From contig NZ_FZOG01000001.1 in assembly GCF_900188155.1 (NCBI RefSeq), positions 310,001-374,000 on the forward strand: a stretch of 64,000 nucleotides of DNA, in the 5' to 3' direction. Below the pieces are notes generated by a model. It searched no databases. It saw only the letters and a program-made list of their open reading frames with translations, and was not told the DNA's origin. How positions within the stretch are numbered: the stretch's first letter is position 1; every line of letters starts with the position of its first letter. Positions 46,047 through 56,149 of the stretch are shown piece after piece. Both the position numbers and the translations under genes were made by a program. Source of the DNA: Pseudomonas segetis. Lineage in GTDB: Bacteria > Pseudomonadota > Gammaproteobacteria > Pseudomonadales > Pseudomonadaceae.

Positions 46047-47845
46047 GAGAGAGTCTCCATTGTGTGTCCGCTGAAAAACACGGCTTTAAATTCCATTTCT
46101 ATGCAGGTTCCCCCCGCGTTCCTGTTGGTAATGCTTAATTGGCCGCCAATGCTTTCTGCACGCTCGCGCATGATGTTCAAGCCATGGTGTTGACGCTGGT
46201 CATAGTCATTACTGATACCGCAGCCATCGTCTTCGATAAGCAGTCGGACAGACTCGCCGTGTTGGCTAATGGTTACCCATATGTGTTCGGCCATAGCATG
46301 CTGGACGCAGTTGGATAGGGCTTCTCGGACGATTTGCAGTAGATGGATTTGTTCGGCGGCACTCAGGCTGAAAGCAAAGGGAGGGGTGTTGAAAATGATC
46401 TCTGCGGTACCACGCTGGGCGAACTCATCGGCGGTTTGCTCAAGGGCACTTTCCAGTCCACTTCCTTCTATCTGCAGGCGGAATGTGGTGAGCAACTCGC
46501 GTAATTGCCGGTACGCGCTATTGAGCCCGTCGCGCAGTTCCTCATTAACCTCAAGCAGGTGTTGAGTAGGTTCCTGGCGTTGGATCAAGGTGTTCATGCG
46601 ACTGACTTGCAGCTTCATATAGGACAATGCCTGGGCTAGGGAATCATGCAGCTCCCGGGCGATGGTTGCGCGCTCTGCGAGCAGAAGTAGCCGGTTTTCC
46701 TGTTCACGCTGTTGCTCAAGTGACAGTGAAGTACCAATCAGGTTGGCCAATGCCTGTATCAGTTCGGTTTCCCAGGTGCGAAGGGAGTGGCCGTCACTGA
46801 ATATTGCCCTTAGCTCACCGAGACGGACGCCTTGGGAGGTAATCGCGAATATGGATACCGAGGGATGTTGATGGCGCGGGCAATTGCTGCAGTTGTTGTG
46901 CAGGCAGGTTTCGCGTTGCTGGTTGCCGCGCAGGACAATCAATTGCGCTCGCTTGGTGCTGGCATTTGTGTGCAGGCACAGGGTCAGGTGCAGGTGGCTG
47001 AAGCGTTGTTGAAAGCGGTCGATCAAGTTATTGAGTTGCTCGATATTCGCCGCGTTGGTGGCCAGGCTTTGGCTGCTCTGGTAGAGCATCTGCAGTGTCG
47101 AGTTGGTTTGCTCAAGGTCACGGGTCTTTTCGTTGATCCGGTCTTCAAGGTTGAGGTGGGACTGTTTTATGACTTCGGCCATGGCGTTGAAGCTTTCCGC
47201 CATCTGTCCGAGTTCGTCTTCTGAACGATAGGTAATGCGTGCGTTCAGGTCGCCACGGCTAAAGCGGCGAGCACTATCGACCAGTTGCTTGAGGGGGCGA
47301 ATCACGCTGCTTTGCAATTGGTATAGACCGACCAGCAGGATCAGTACTGTCAGTATCAGCGCCGCACCCTGGATGCCTTGCTGCCAGTTTTGACGGCTTT
47401 CACTTTGTCGCTGAAGCTGGCTGATAAACTTTTCCAGTTGCAGCACGAAACGTTCAGCTTCAGCGATAAAGACGCTTTTAGTCTTGTGATCCAACGCCGG
47501 CAGCATGACGTTTTGCCAGTGATCATTGATCGCCTGAAATGCCAGGGCAGTGCTTGAGTCCATCCGTCGCTCTGCCACTCGGCGCAATGCCGGGCTGGCA
47601 AGCCGTTGTTGCATATCCGCTTTCAAGTTTTCAATGGTTGAGCGGGGCGCTGCGACATCCAGGCGCCAAATGAGTCGATAGGTGGCCATGCGCAATGAGC
47701 CTGCGGCATTGATAGCTGCCGCATCATCCTTGCTGATGTTGGCGATTACCACGGCGCTCAATGCGCTGCTCAACGCCAGAACAGTGATAAGTGTCACTGC
47801 CAAGGCTGCTTTGGCGGGTAGTGAGCACTTAAGCCAGCGCCTCAA
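46043..47845 (-). CDS. narX: NarX, nitrate sensor histidine kinase
   Basis: 600 residues from TTG 47845, which has GGAGG 8 bases upstream; the frame runs slightly further without signals. First membrane helix at about 15-37. The nitrate-binding P-box reads DDAAAINAAGSLRMATYRLI near 48-67. The second helix at about 165-185 is followed by HAMP. A central Cys cluster CLHNNCSNCP near 320 is typical of NarX. The HisKA_3 His lies in TIARELHDSLAQALSYM near 400, and the ATPase domain follows. It shares its upstream region with narK1. Confidence 0.94.
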   Translation of the reverse strand: MRRWLKCSLPAKAALAVTLITVLALSSALSAVVIANISKDDAAAINAAGSLRMATYRLIWRLDVAAPRSTIENLKADMQQRLASPALRRVAERRMDSSTALAFQAINDHWQNVMLPALDHKTKSVFIAEAERFVLQLEKFISQLQRQSESRQNWQQGIQGAALILTVLILLVGLYQLQSSVIRPLKQLVDSARRFSRGDLNARITYRSEDELGQMAESFNAMAEVIKQSHLNLEDRINEKTRDLEQTNSTLQMLYQSSQSLATNAANIEQLNNLIDRFQQRFSHLHLTLCLHTNASTKRAQLIVLRGNQQRETCLHNNCSNCPRHQHPSVSIFAITSQGVRLGELRAIFSDGHSLRTWETELIQALANLIGTSLSLEQQREQENRLLLLAERATIARELHDSLAQALSYMKLQVSRMNTLIQRQEPTQHLLEVNEELRDGLNSAYRQLRELLTTFRLQIEGSGLESALEQTADEFAQRGTAEIIFNTPPFAFSLSAAEQIHLLQIVREALSNCVQHAMAEHIWVTISQHGESVRLLIEDDGCGISNDYDQRQHHGLNIMRERAESIGGQLSITNRNAGGTCIEMEFKAVFFSGHTMETLS

Positions 47846-47916
47846 GGCAATTACCTCCAAATAGTTTGGTGCGATAGATCTAACGAGTGGTTACTGGTCT
47901 ATTTTCGTAACACAAT

Positions 47917-47929
47917 GAATTTATTGATT
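47917..47929 (-). promoter_or_regulatory. IHF-like site in narX-narK1 gap
   Basis: On the minus strand AATCAATAAATTC matches the IHF consensus at 12 of 13 positions, inside an AT-rich stretch. It lies between the NarL site and narX; IHF bending would bring distant NarL to the promoter. Confidence 0.35.
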
Positions 47930-47948
47930 AATTTATTAGTTACGACGC

Positions 47949-47964
47949 TACCTCTTTCGGGGTA
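47949..47964. promoter_or_regulatory. NarL 7-2-7 binding site
   Basis: TACCTCT-TT-CGGGGTA fits the paired heptamer consensus TACYYMT-N2-AKRRGTA at 13 of 14 positions. It is centred about 52 bases upstream of the Anr box at 48002, which suits upstream activation of narK1. Confidence 0.75.
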
Positions 47965-48001
47965 GCAGGGCAAATTGTGGGCCAGTTCGAGGGGAAACTT
48001 A

Positions 48002-48015
48002 TTGATGTAGGTCAT
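48002..48015 (+). promoter_or_regulatory. Anr (FNR-type) box upstream of narK1
   Basis: TTGATGTAGGTCAT matches the Anr consensus at 9 of 10 positions. Its centre is 63 bases before the narK1 ATG, with a TATTTAGT -10-like stretch at 48033. Confidence 0.72.
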
Positions 48016-48071
48016 ATGAGCGGTGCCATCAATATTTAGTCTGCAATGACCGTTCGTTATGTAGACATCTG

Positions 48072-49340
48072 ATGACAAGCTTAAAAACCCAGCAGAATCT
48101 CGTACTCGCAATGAGTACCTTTGCCTTCACCATCTGTTTCATGATCTGGATGATGTTTGCGGTCCTTGGCGTACCGGTCAAAGAGATGCTGCATCTGAGC
48201 GAGACGCAGTTTGGCCTGCTCGCTTCAACCCCGGTTCTTACCGGATCGCTGGTGCGCTTGCCGCTGGGTTTGTTGGCCGATCGTTTTGGCGGGCGGCTGG
48301 TGTTCTTCGTGCTGATGCTGGTGTGCGTGCTGCCCATCTATCTCATCAGCCATGCCACCGAGTACTGGCAGTTTTTGCTGCTGGGATTATTTGTCGGGCT
48401 GGCAGGTGGCTCGTTTTCGGTAGGGATTGCCTACGTCGCAAAATGGTTTGAGGCCTCTACCCAAGGTTTCGCCATGGGCCTGTTTGGCGCTGGCAACGCA
48501 GGCGCGGCGCTGACCAAGTTCCTGGCACCTGCAATCATTGCTGCTGCAAGCTGGCAGATGGTGCCGAAAGTCTATTCGGCCATCATGTTTGTCACCGCCT
48601 TGTTGTTTTGGTTTTTGACCTTTGACAACAAGGCCCACCATGTCGCCAGTAGCGTCCCTCTGCGCACGCAATTGCGCTCACTCAAAGACCCCCGTGTTTG
48701 GCGCTACTGCCAGTATTACTCGATCGTGTTCGGCGGTTACGTGGCGCTGGCGCTGTGGATGACAGAATATTATGTCAACGAATACGGCTTCAGTTTGCAG
48801 CGTGCGGCGCTGTTCGCTGCCTGCTTTTCGCTGCCGGGCGGAATCCTGCGCGCCGTGGGTGGCTGGATGTCCGATAAGTGGGGCGCTCACAGCGTTACCT
48901 GGTGGGTGTTGTGGGTCAGTTGGATCTGCCTGTTTATCTTGTCTTACCCGCAAACCGATCTGACTGTGCAAACCATAAACGGCTCCTTGAGTTTCCACCT
49001 TGGGCTCAATGCATGGATGTTCACCGTGCTGATGTTTGCCCTCGGTATCGCCTTCGCATTCGGCAAGGCCTCGGTCTTCAAATACATCTCCAATGATTTT
49101 CCCAACGACATCGGCGCCGTTAGCGGCATCGTCGGCTTGGCTGGCGGCTTGGGTGGCTTTGTCCTGCCCATCTTGTTTGGCGCGCTGGTTGACCTGACGG
49201 GCGTGCGCTCGTCCTGCTTCATGTTGATGTACGGCGTGGTCTGGGTCTCCTTGATCTGGATGTACCTAAGCGAAGTACGCACAGCTCCTCTTATGGGCCA
49301 GGGCCAATCGAGCCCGGACAGCCAGCGAATTGATAGTTAA
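48072..49340 (+). CDS. narK1: nitrate/nitrite transporter NarK1
   Basis: Major-facilitator transporter of 422 residues, twelve helices. It starts with the short polar segment TSLKTQQNLVLAMSTFAFTI; TM signatures are TPVLTGSLVRLPLGLLADRF near 57 and GLFGAGNAGAALTKF near 137. NarK1-type proteins are thought to bring in nitrate with protons, and the tandem NarK2 type to exchange nitrate for nitrite. It is first of the narK1K2GHJI genes, downstream of the NarL site and Anr box. The narK2 start follows 12 bases later. Confidence 0.93.
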   Translation: MTSLKTQQNLVLAMSTFAFTICFMIWMMFAVLGVPVKEMLHLSETQFGLLASTPVLTGSLVRLPLGLLADRFGGRLVFFVLMLVCVLPIYLISHATEYWQFLLLGLFVGLAGGSFSVGIAYVAKWFEASTQGFAMGLFGAGNAGAALTKFLAPAIIAAASWQMVPKVYSAIMFVTALLFWFLTFDNKAHHVASSVPLRTQLRSLKDPRVWRYCQYYSIVFGGYVALALWMTEYYVNEYGFSLQRAALFAACFSLPGGILRAVGGWMSDKWGAHSVTWWVLWVSWICLFILSYPQTDLTVQTINGSLSFHLGLNAWMFTVLMFALGIAFAFGKASVFKYISNDFPNDIGAVSGIVGLAGGLGGFVLPILFGALVDLTGVRSSCFMLMYGVVWVSLIWMYLSEVRTAPLMGQGQSSPDSQRIDS

Positions 49341-49352
49341 AGGACTCTCGCA

Positions 49353-50777
49353 ATGACTACAACCCACGATTCCCCAACGGCTAGACCTGAACAGGTAAAG
49401 AAAACTGGCCCGGTCATTGACGACTGGCGCCCGGAGGACCCCGAGTTCTGGGAGCGGTGTGGCAAGCGGGTGGCCACCCGTAATCTATGGATATCGATCC
49501 CGGCGCTGCTACTGGCCTTTGCTGTCTGGATGGTTTGGAGCACGGTGATCGTGCGCCTCAATGCCATTGGCTTTAACTTCGGTACGGATCAACTGTTCTG
49601 GTTGACCGCCTTGCCCGCGCTCTCCGGTGCGACGTTCAGGGTGTTCTATTCATTCATGGTGCCGGTCTTTGGTGGTCGTCGCTGGACTGCAATCAGCACG
49701 GCTTCATTGTTGATTCCAGCCATCTGGATGGGGATCGCGGTACAAAATCCGGAGACCCCGTACAGCGTGTTCGTACTGATTGCGTTGCTCTGTGGTTTTG
49801 GTGGCGGCAACTTTGCTTCATCTATGTCCAATATCAGCTTTTTCTACCCCAAGTCACAACAAGGCACGGCGCTGGGGCTCAACGCTGGCCTGGGAAATCT
49901 CGGCGTGTCTGTCATGCAGTTCTCAGTGCCGCTGGTTATTGGTTGCAGTCTGTTTGGCGGCATCGCAGGTGCGCCGCAAGAGCTCAATGACGGTACTCAG
50001 CTATGGTTGCAGAACGCCGGTTATCTCTGGGTTCCGCTGATTGCCGTGGTCACGCTGGCGGCCTGGTTTGGCATGAATGACCTAAGCAGTGCCAAGGCTT
50101 CTTTCAAGGAACAATCGATTATTTTCAAGCGCAAGCACAACTGGATCATGTGCTGGCTTTACCTTGCGACGTTCGGCTCATTCATTGGCTTTGCCGCTGC
50201 GTTTCCGATGCTGATCAAAACCTCGTTTCCCGAGGTAAACGCCCTGCAGTTTGCCTTTCTGGGGCCATTTGTCGGAGCGTTGGTGCGCCCACTTGGCGGC
50301 TGGGTCTCCGACCGTTTGGGCGGCGCTCGGGTGACCTTCTGGAACTTCGTGCTGATGATCGCCGCGATCTTTGGGGTGCTGCACTTCTTACCGCAAGAAA
50401 ACAGTCCAGGCAGTTTCTACGGCTTTCTCGCCATGTTCATGTTGCTGTTTGTCACTACCGGTATTGGTAACGGTTCGACATTCCGCATGATTCCGGTGAT
50501 TTTCCGCACCCTGCATCAGCGCTGGTGTGCCGGCAAAAGTGAGGCCGAGCAGGCTTTGGCAATGCAAGAGGCCGGCAAGGAGTCTGCTGCGGTCATTGGC
50601 TTTACCTCGGCCGTAGGTGCATTCGGTGGTTTCTTTATTCCAATTGCCTTCGCCACTTCGATGGCCGAGTCGGGTCGTCCTGAAGTCGCCATGTACATCT
50701 TCATCAGCTACTACCTGAGTTGCATTGCCGTGACCTGGTGGTGGTACTCGCGCAAGGGTGCACAGACACCTTGCTAA
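49353..50777 (+). CDS. narK2: nitrate/nitrite transporter NarK2
   Basis: Second MFS nitrate transporter, 474 residues, N-terminal ~40-residue hydrophilic extension before helix 1. Conserved motifs include GFGGGNFASSMSNISFFYPK near 150 and TSAVGAFGGFFIPIAFATSM near 417. The tandem and different lengths of the two carriers follow the P. aeruginosa pattern, in which NarK2 is the main nitrate/nitrite exchanger for denitrification. It begins 12 bases after narK1 with AAAGGA upstream, and narG follows after 55 bases. Confidence 0.93.
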   Translation: MTTTHDSPTARPEQVKKTGPVIDDWRPEDPEFWERCGKRVATRNLWISIPALLLAFAVWMVWSTVIVRLNAIGFNFGTDQLFWLTALPALSGATFRVFYSFMVPVFGGRRWTAISTASLLIPAIWMGIAVQNPETPYSVFVLIALLCGFGGGNFASSMSNISFFYPKSQQGTALGLNAGLGNLGVSVMQFSVPLVIGCSLFGGIAGAPQELNDGTQLWLQNAGYLWVPLIAVVTLAAWFGMNDLSSAKASFKEQSIIFKRKHNWIMCWLYLATFGSFIGFAAAFPMLIKTSFPEVNALQFAFLGPFVGALVRPLGGWVSDRLGGARVTFWNFVLMIAAIFGVLHFLPQENSPGSFYGFLAMFMLLFVTTGIGNGSTFRMIPVIFRTLHQRWCAGKSEAEQALAMQEAGKESAAVIGFTSAVGAFGGFFIPIAFATSMAESGRPEVAMYIFISYYLSCIAVTWWWYSRKGAQTPC

Positions 50778-50832
50778 CGCCCAGCCGGTATATCGCACGG
50801 GCGTTCCGCGCCTAACCTGAGAGGAATGATAA

Positions 50833-53800
50833 ATGAGTCACTTACTTGATCAATTGCGGTTTTTCAAACGCAAGCAGGGTGAATTCGCCAAGGGTCACGG
50901 TGAAACACGCAAGGAGTCCCGTGATTGGGAAGACGTTTACCGTGCGCGCTGGCAGTACGACAAAATCGTGCGTTCCACCCACGGGGTCAACTGCACTGGA
51001 TCTTGCTCCTGGAAGATTTACGTCAAGAATGGCTTGATCACCTGGGAAACACAGCAGACCGATTACCCGCGCACGCGTAATGACCTGCCCAACCATGAAC
51101 CGCGTGGATGCCCGCGTGGCGCCAGCTACAGCTGGTATATCTACAGCGCCAACCGGCTCAAGTATCCGAAGGTGCGCAAGCCGCTGCTGAAACTATGGCG
51201 TGAAGCGCGCAGGCACTTGGAACCAGTCGAGGCCTGGGCCAGTATCGTTGAGGACCCGGTAAAGGCCGAAAGCTACAAGAGCAAGCGTGGCATGGGTGGC
51301 TTCATTCGTTCGCACTGGGATGAAGTGAATGAAATCATTGCTGCCGCCAACGTCTACACCACCAAGCAATACGGTCCAGATCGGGTGGTTGGCTTTTCAC
51401 CGATCCCGGCGATGTCAATGGTCAGCTATGCCGCCGGTGCGCGCTACTTGTCGATGATTGGCGGTGTCTGCCTGAGCTTTTATGACTGGTACTGCGATTT
51501 ACCTCCAGCCTCGCCGCAGGTGTGGGGCGAGCAAACCGATGTGCCGGAGTCGGCGGACTGGTACAACTCCAACTACATCATCGCCTGGGGTTCGAACGTT
51601 CCGCAGACACGCACGCCGGATGCCCACTTCTTTACCGAGGTTCGATACAAAGGCACCAAAACGGTAGCCATTACTCCGGATTATGCCGAGGTCGCCAAGC
51701 TCACCGACCAGTGGCTGAACCCTAAGCAAGGCACCGATGCGGCGCTGGCGCAGGCCTTTGCCCATGTAATCTTCAAAGAATTTCATCTGGAAAAGCCCAG
51801 TGCTTACTTCACTGACTACGCCAAGCGCTATACCGATATGCCAGTGCTGGTGCTGCTTGAAGACAAAGGCGATAGCTACCACGCCGGGCGATTCCTGCGG
51901 GCATCGGATCTGGCCGACAATCTGGGCCAGGCAAACAATCCCGACTGGAAGACCATCGCCATGGATTCCAGTGGCGAGTTGGTGTCGCCCCAGGGTGCCA
52001 TTGGTTATCGCTGGGGTGAGAAGGGCAAGTGGAATATTGAGGCCCGTGAAGGCGGCAGCGGCCGCGAGGTTGATCTCAAGTTGAGCCTGATCGACAACGA
52101 GCAAACCTGTGAAGTCGCTTTCCCCTATTTTGGCAGCCAGACCCACGCACATTTCCAGCATGCCGAGGGTGAAGAGGTCCAACTGCGCCGCGTACCTACA
52201 CAGAGCATCACGCTGGCAGACGGCAGCTCTGCAAAAGTTGCCACCGTGTTTGATTTGATGGCAGCGAACCTGGGTATCGATCGTGGCCTGGGCGGCAGTA
52301 ATGTGGCCAGCAACTATGATGATCCAAGCGTACCCGGCACGCCCGCCTGGCAAGAGCAGATCACAGGCGTTAGCCGCGAGAAAGCCATCCAGATTGCCCG
52401 TGAGTTTGCGGATAACGCCGACAAGACCAAGGGACGCTCGATGATTATCGTCGGTGCGGCGATGAACCATTGGTATCACATGGACATGAACTACCGCGGG
52501 CTGATCAACATGCTCATGCTCTGCGGTTGCGTGGGGCAAACCGGGGGGGGCTGGGCGCACTATGTCGGCCAGGAAAAACTGCGTCCGCAGTGTGGCTGGC
52601 TGCCGCTGGCCTTCGGTCTCGACTGGAGTCGTCCGCCACGGCAGATGAATGGTACCAGCTTCTTCTACAACCACAGTTCGCAGTGGCGCCACGAGAAGCT
52701 CAACATGCACGAAGTGCTGTCGCCCTTGGCGGATAAATCCCAGTTCTCCGAGCATGCACTGGATTACAACATCCAGGCTGAACGTGGTGGCTGGTTGCCA
52801 AGTGCGCCGCAGCTTAACCGCAACCCTTTGCAGATCACCCGTGATGCGGCGGCCGCGGGCATGTCTCCAGTGGACTATGTCACTCAGTCTCTCAAGGACG
52901 GCAGTTTGCGCTTTGCCTGCGAGCAACCCGATAACCCAGATAACTTCCCGCGCAACATGTTTATCTGGCGCTCCAACTTGCTGGGCTCATCCGGCAAGGG
53001 CCACGAGTACATGCTCAAGTACCTGCTGGGCACCAGGAACGGGGTGATGAACGAAGACATCGGCAAGCTCGGAAAAGCCATTCCCAACGAAGTGGAGTGG
53101 GTAGAAGAAGGAGCCATCGGCAAGCTCGATCTGGTGACCACGCTTGATTTCCGCATGTCCTCAACCTGCGTCTATTCGGACATCGTGTTGCCAACGGCAA
53201 CCTGGTACGAGAAGGACGACATGAATACGTCGGACATGCATCCCTTTATTCATCCATTGTCCGCCGCCATTGACCCCGCGTGGGAATCACGTTCCGACTG
53301 GGAGATCTACAAGGGCATTGCCAAGCACTTTTCAAAAATGGCCGAAGGTCATCTCGGGGTCGAGCACGACCTGGTCACAGTGCCGCTGCTGCATGACACA
53401 CCGGGAGAGCTGGCCCAGCCATACGGTGGCACGGACTGGAAGAGCGCCGGGGAAGACCCCGTGCCCGGCAAGAACTGCCCGAACATGGTAGTGGTCGAGC
53501 GCGACTATCCCAATATCTACAAGCAGTTCACTTCGCTGGGGCCGTTGCTGGACAAGCTCGGCAATGGCGGCAAGGGGATCAATTGGAATACTCAGCATGA
53601 AGTCGATTTTCTTGCCGAGCTAAACCATCGTGTGACCGACGAGGGCGTCAGCAAAGGTCGGCCACGAATTGAAAGCGCGATCGATGCAGCCGAGGTCATT
53701 CTCTCGCTTGCCCCAGAAACCAATGGCCACGTGGCCGTTAAAGCCTGGGCAGCGCTCTCGGAGTTTACCGGTCTGGACCATACGCATCTGGCCAAGTCCA

Positions 53801-54600
53801 AGGCGCATGAAACCATTCGTTTTCGCGATATCCAGGCCCAGCCGCGCAAGATTATCTCCAGCCCGACCTGGTCCGGCCTGGAAGATGAGAAGGTCAGTTA
53901 TAACGCCGGTTACACCAACGTCCATGAGTTTATTCCCTGGCGCACCATTACCGGTCGCCAGCAGTTCTTCCAAGATCACCCGTGGATGGAGGCTTTTGGC
54001 GAACAGATGATGAGTTACCGGCCACCTGTGAACACGCGCACCATCGATTTCGTGAAAGGCAAGCAGCCCAATGGCAATACCGAGATTGTCCTGAACTGGA
54101 TTACTCCGCACCAGAAATGGGGGATTCACAGCACCTATACCGACAACTTGCTGATGCTGACGCTGAGTCGCGGCGGGCCAATTATCTGGCTGTCTGAAGA
54201 CGATGCGAGAAGTGCCGGCATTGTCGATAACGACTGGGTTGAGTGTTTCAACGCCAATGGCGCGGTGACCGCCCGTGCAGTGGTTAGCCAGCGGGTTAAA
54301 AACGGCATGGTGATGATGTATCACGCCCAGGAGCGGATCGTGAACCTGCCGGGTTCCGAGACGACCAAGACCCGTGGCGGTCATCACAACTCGGTGACTC
54401 GCGTGGTACTCAAGCCAACGCACATGATTGGTGGCTACGCCCAGCAGTCGTATGGCTTCAACTACTACGGCACCGTCGGTTGCAACCGCGACGAGTTTGT
54501 TGTGGTGCGCAAAATGAACAAGGTCGACTGGCTCGACGGAACCGATGTGGGTGGTTTAGGTGGTGATGCGCTGCCACAACCATTGCCACAGACTATTTGA
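50833..54600 (+). CDS. narG: respiratory nitrate reductase alpha subunit
   Basis: Molybdenum catalytic subunit on the cytoplasmic face; reduces nitrate to nitrite. 1255 residues. The unusual FS0 cluster ligands are seen: His50, Cys54, Cys58 (HGVNCTGSC) and Cys93 (RGCPRG). The Mo-ligand Asp is in SADWYNSNYIIAWG near 242, followed by PQTRTPDAHFF. FeMoco-type bis-MGD contacts follow along the chain. It is co-transcribed with narHJI. Its stop TGA overlaps the GAGG of the narH ribosome-binding site. Confidence 0.97.
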   Translation: MSHLLDQLRFFKRKQGEFAKGHGETRKESRDWEDVYRARWQYDKIVRSTHGVNCTGSCSWKIYVKNGLITWETQQTDYPRTRNDLPNHEPRGCPRGASYSWYIYSANRLKYPKVRKPLLKLWREARRHLEPVEAWASIVEDPVKAESYKSKRGMGGFIRSHWDEVNEIIAAANVYTTKQYGPDRVVGFSPIPAMSMVSYAAGARYLSMIGGVCLSFYDWYCDLPPASPQVWGEQTDVPESADWYNSNYIIAWGSNVPQTRTPDAHFFTEVRYKGTKTVAITPDYAEVAKLTDQWLNPKQGTDAALAQAFAHVIFKEFHLEKPSAYFTDYAKRYTDMPVLVLLEDKGDSYHAGRFLRASDLADNLGQANNPDWKTIAMDSSGELVSPQGAIGYRWGEKGKWNIEAREGGSGREVDLKLSLIDNEQTCEVAFPYFGSQTHAHFQHAEGEEVQLRRVPTQSITLADGSSAKVATVFDLMAANLGIDRGLGGSNVASNYDDPSVPGTPAWQEQITGVSREKAIQIAREFADNADKTKGRSMIIVGAAMNHWYHMDMNYRGLINMLMLCGCVGQTGGGWAHYVGQEKLRPQCGWLPLAFGLDWSRPPRQMNGTSFFYNHSSQWRHEKLNMHEVLSPLADKSQFSEHALDYNIQAERGGWLPSAPQLNRNPLQITRDAAAAGMSPVDYVTQSLKDGSLRFACEQPDNPDNFPRNMFIWRSNLLGSSGKGHEYMLKYLLGTRNGVMNEDIGKLGKAIPNEVEWVEEGAIGKLDLVTTLDFRMSSTCVYSDIVLPTATWYEKDDMNTSDMHPFIHPLSAAIDPAWESRSDWEIYKGIAKHFSKMAEGHLGVEHDLVTVPLLHDTPGELAQPYGGTDWKSAGEDPVPGKNCPNMVVVERDYPNIYKQFTSLGPLLDKLGNGGKGINWNTQHEVDFLAELNHRVTDEGVSKGRPRIESAIDAAEVILSLAPETNGHVAVKAWAALSEFTGLDHTHLAKSKAHETIRFRDIQAQPRKIISSPTWSGLEDEKVSYNAGYTNVHEFIPWRTITGRQQFFQDHPWMEAFGEQMMSYRPPVNTRTIDFVKGKQPNGNTEIVLNWITPHQKWGIHSTYTDNLLMLTLSRGGPIIWLSEDDARSAGIVDNDWVECFNANGAVTARAVVSQRVKNGMVMMYHAQERIVNLPGSETTKTRGGHHNSVTRVVLKPTHMIGGYAQQSYGFNYYGTVGCNRDEFVVVRKMNKVDWLDGTDVGGLGGDALPQPLPQTI

Positions 54601-54610
54601 GGTAGTTGCC

Positions 54611-56149
54611 ATGAAGATTCGCTCACAAGTTGGCATGGTGTTGAACCTGGACAAATGCATCGGTTGCCACACCTGTTCGGTCACCTGCAAGAACGTCTGG
54701 ACCAGCCGGGAAGGCATGGAATACGCCTGGTTCAATAACGTCGAAACCAAGCCCGGCATCGGTTATCCCAAGGAGTGGGAAAACCAGGACAAGTGGAAAG
54801 GCGGCTGGGTGCGCAACGCCGATGGCTCGATCAACCCGAAAATCGGAGGCAAGTTCAGGGTTCTGGCAAATATCTTCGCCAACCCGGACCTGCCGGTCAT
54901 TGACGACTATTACGAACCCTTTGATTTCGATTACCAGCATCTGCATACCGCTCCCCTCGGGGCGCATCAACCTGTCGCCCGCCCACGTTCGGTAATAAGC
55001 GGCAAGCGCATGGAGAAGATCGAGTGGGGGCCAAACTGGGAAGAACTGCTGGGCACAGAATTTACCAAGCGACGTAAAGACAAAAACTTCGACAAAATCC
55101 AGGCGGACATTTATGGCGAGTATGAAAATACCTTCATGATGTACCTGCCGCGCCTGTGCGAGCATTGCCTCAACCCAGCCTGTGCGGCGTCGTGCCCAAG
55201 CGGTGCGATCTACAAGCGTGAGGAAGACGGCATTGTCCTGATTGATCAGGAAAAATGCCGTGGCTGGCGGATGTGCATCAGCGGCTGCCCGTACAAGAAG
55301 ATTTATTACAACTGGAAGAGTGGTAAATCGGAGAAATGCATTTTCTGCTACCCGCGTATCGAAGCTGGCATGCCGACTGTGTGTTCCGAAACCTGTGTTG
55401 GGCGCATTCGTTACCTTGGGGTTTTGCTGTACGACGCTGATCGAATTGCCGAGGTTGCGAGTAGAGCCAGTGAACAAGACCTCTATGAAAAGCAGCTTGA
55501 GATCTTTCTCGATCCCAATGATCCCGCAGTGATCAAGCAGGCGCTGGCTGATGGGGTGCCCATGTCGGTGATCGAGTCTGCGCAGAAGTCTCCAGTGTAC
55601 AAAATGGCTGTGGGCTGGAAGCTGGCGTTACCGCTACATCCTGAATACCGTACCTTGCCGATGGTTTGGTATGTGCCGCCACTTTCACCTATCCAGAACG
55701 CCGCCCAAGCCGGCCAGATTGCTATGGAAGGTGTCTTGCCGGATGTCGATAGCCTACGTATTCCTTTGCGTTACCTGGCGAACCTGCTCACGGCTGGTGA
55801 TGAAAAGCCGGTCAAGCTGGCCCTTAAGCGTCTACTTGCGATGCGTGCTTATAAACGTGCCCAGCAAGTGGATGGCATACGTGATCTGAAAGTGCTTGAA
55901 GATGTGGGCTTGACTGAGCTGCAGGTTGAGGAGATGTACCGCTATCTGGCCATTGCGAATTACGAAGACCGTTATGTGATCCCTTCTGCGCACCGCGAGG
56001 AAGCCATGAGCGATGCATTTGCCCAGCGCTCTGGCTGTGGATTCAGCTTTGGCAGCGGTTGCAATGGCAGCTCGGACAGCAACATCTTTGGGGCCAAGAA
56101 GGCGAACAAGCGCGACATCCTCAAAACCGTACAAATTTGGGAGCAATGA
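54611..56149 (+). CDS. narH: respiratory nitrate reductase beta subunit
   Basis: Electron-transfer subunit with four iron-sulphur clusters, 512 residues. ATG 54611 follows GAGG. Cys groups: C16, C19, C22, C26 (CIGCHTCSVTC); CEHCLNPACAASCPSG near 200; CRGWRMCISGC near 236, where Trp replaces a Cys to make the 3Fe-4S cluster; and KCIFCYPRIEAG near 263. The C-terminal half (HPEYRTLPMVWYVPPLSP) contacts NarG. The stop overlaps the narJ ATG (ATGA). Confidence 0.97.
   Translation: MKIRSQVGMVLNLDKCIGCHTCSVTCKNVWTSREGMEYAWFNNVETKPGIGYPKEWENQDKWKGGWVRNADGSINPKIGGKFRVLANIFANPDLPVIDDYYEPFDFDYQHLHTAPLGAHQPVARPRSVISGKRMEKIEWGPNWEELLGTEFTKRRKDKNFDKIQADIYGEYENTFMMYLPRLCEHCLNPACAASCPSGAIYKREEDGIVLIDQEKCRGWRMCISGCPYKKIYYNWKSGKSEKCIFCYPRIEAGMPTVCSETCVGRIRYLGVLLYDADRIAEVASRASEQDLYEKQLEIFLDPNDPAVIKQALADGVPMSVIESAQKSPVYKMAVGWKLALPLHPEYRTLPMVWYVPPLSPIQNAAQAGQIAMEGVLPDVDSLRIPLRYLANLLTAGDEKPVKLALKRLLAMRAYKRAQQVDGIRDLKVLEDVGLTELQVEEMYRYLAIANYEDRYVIPSAHREEAMSDAFAQRSGCGFSFGSGCNGSSDSNIFGAKKANKRDILKTVQIWEQ

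Noticed and set aside
51499-52926. 475-codon minus-strand frame opposite narG
   Set aside because: Shadow of narG codon bias; no family resemblance.
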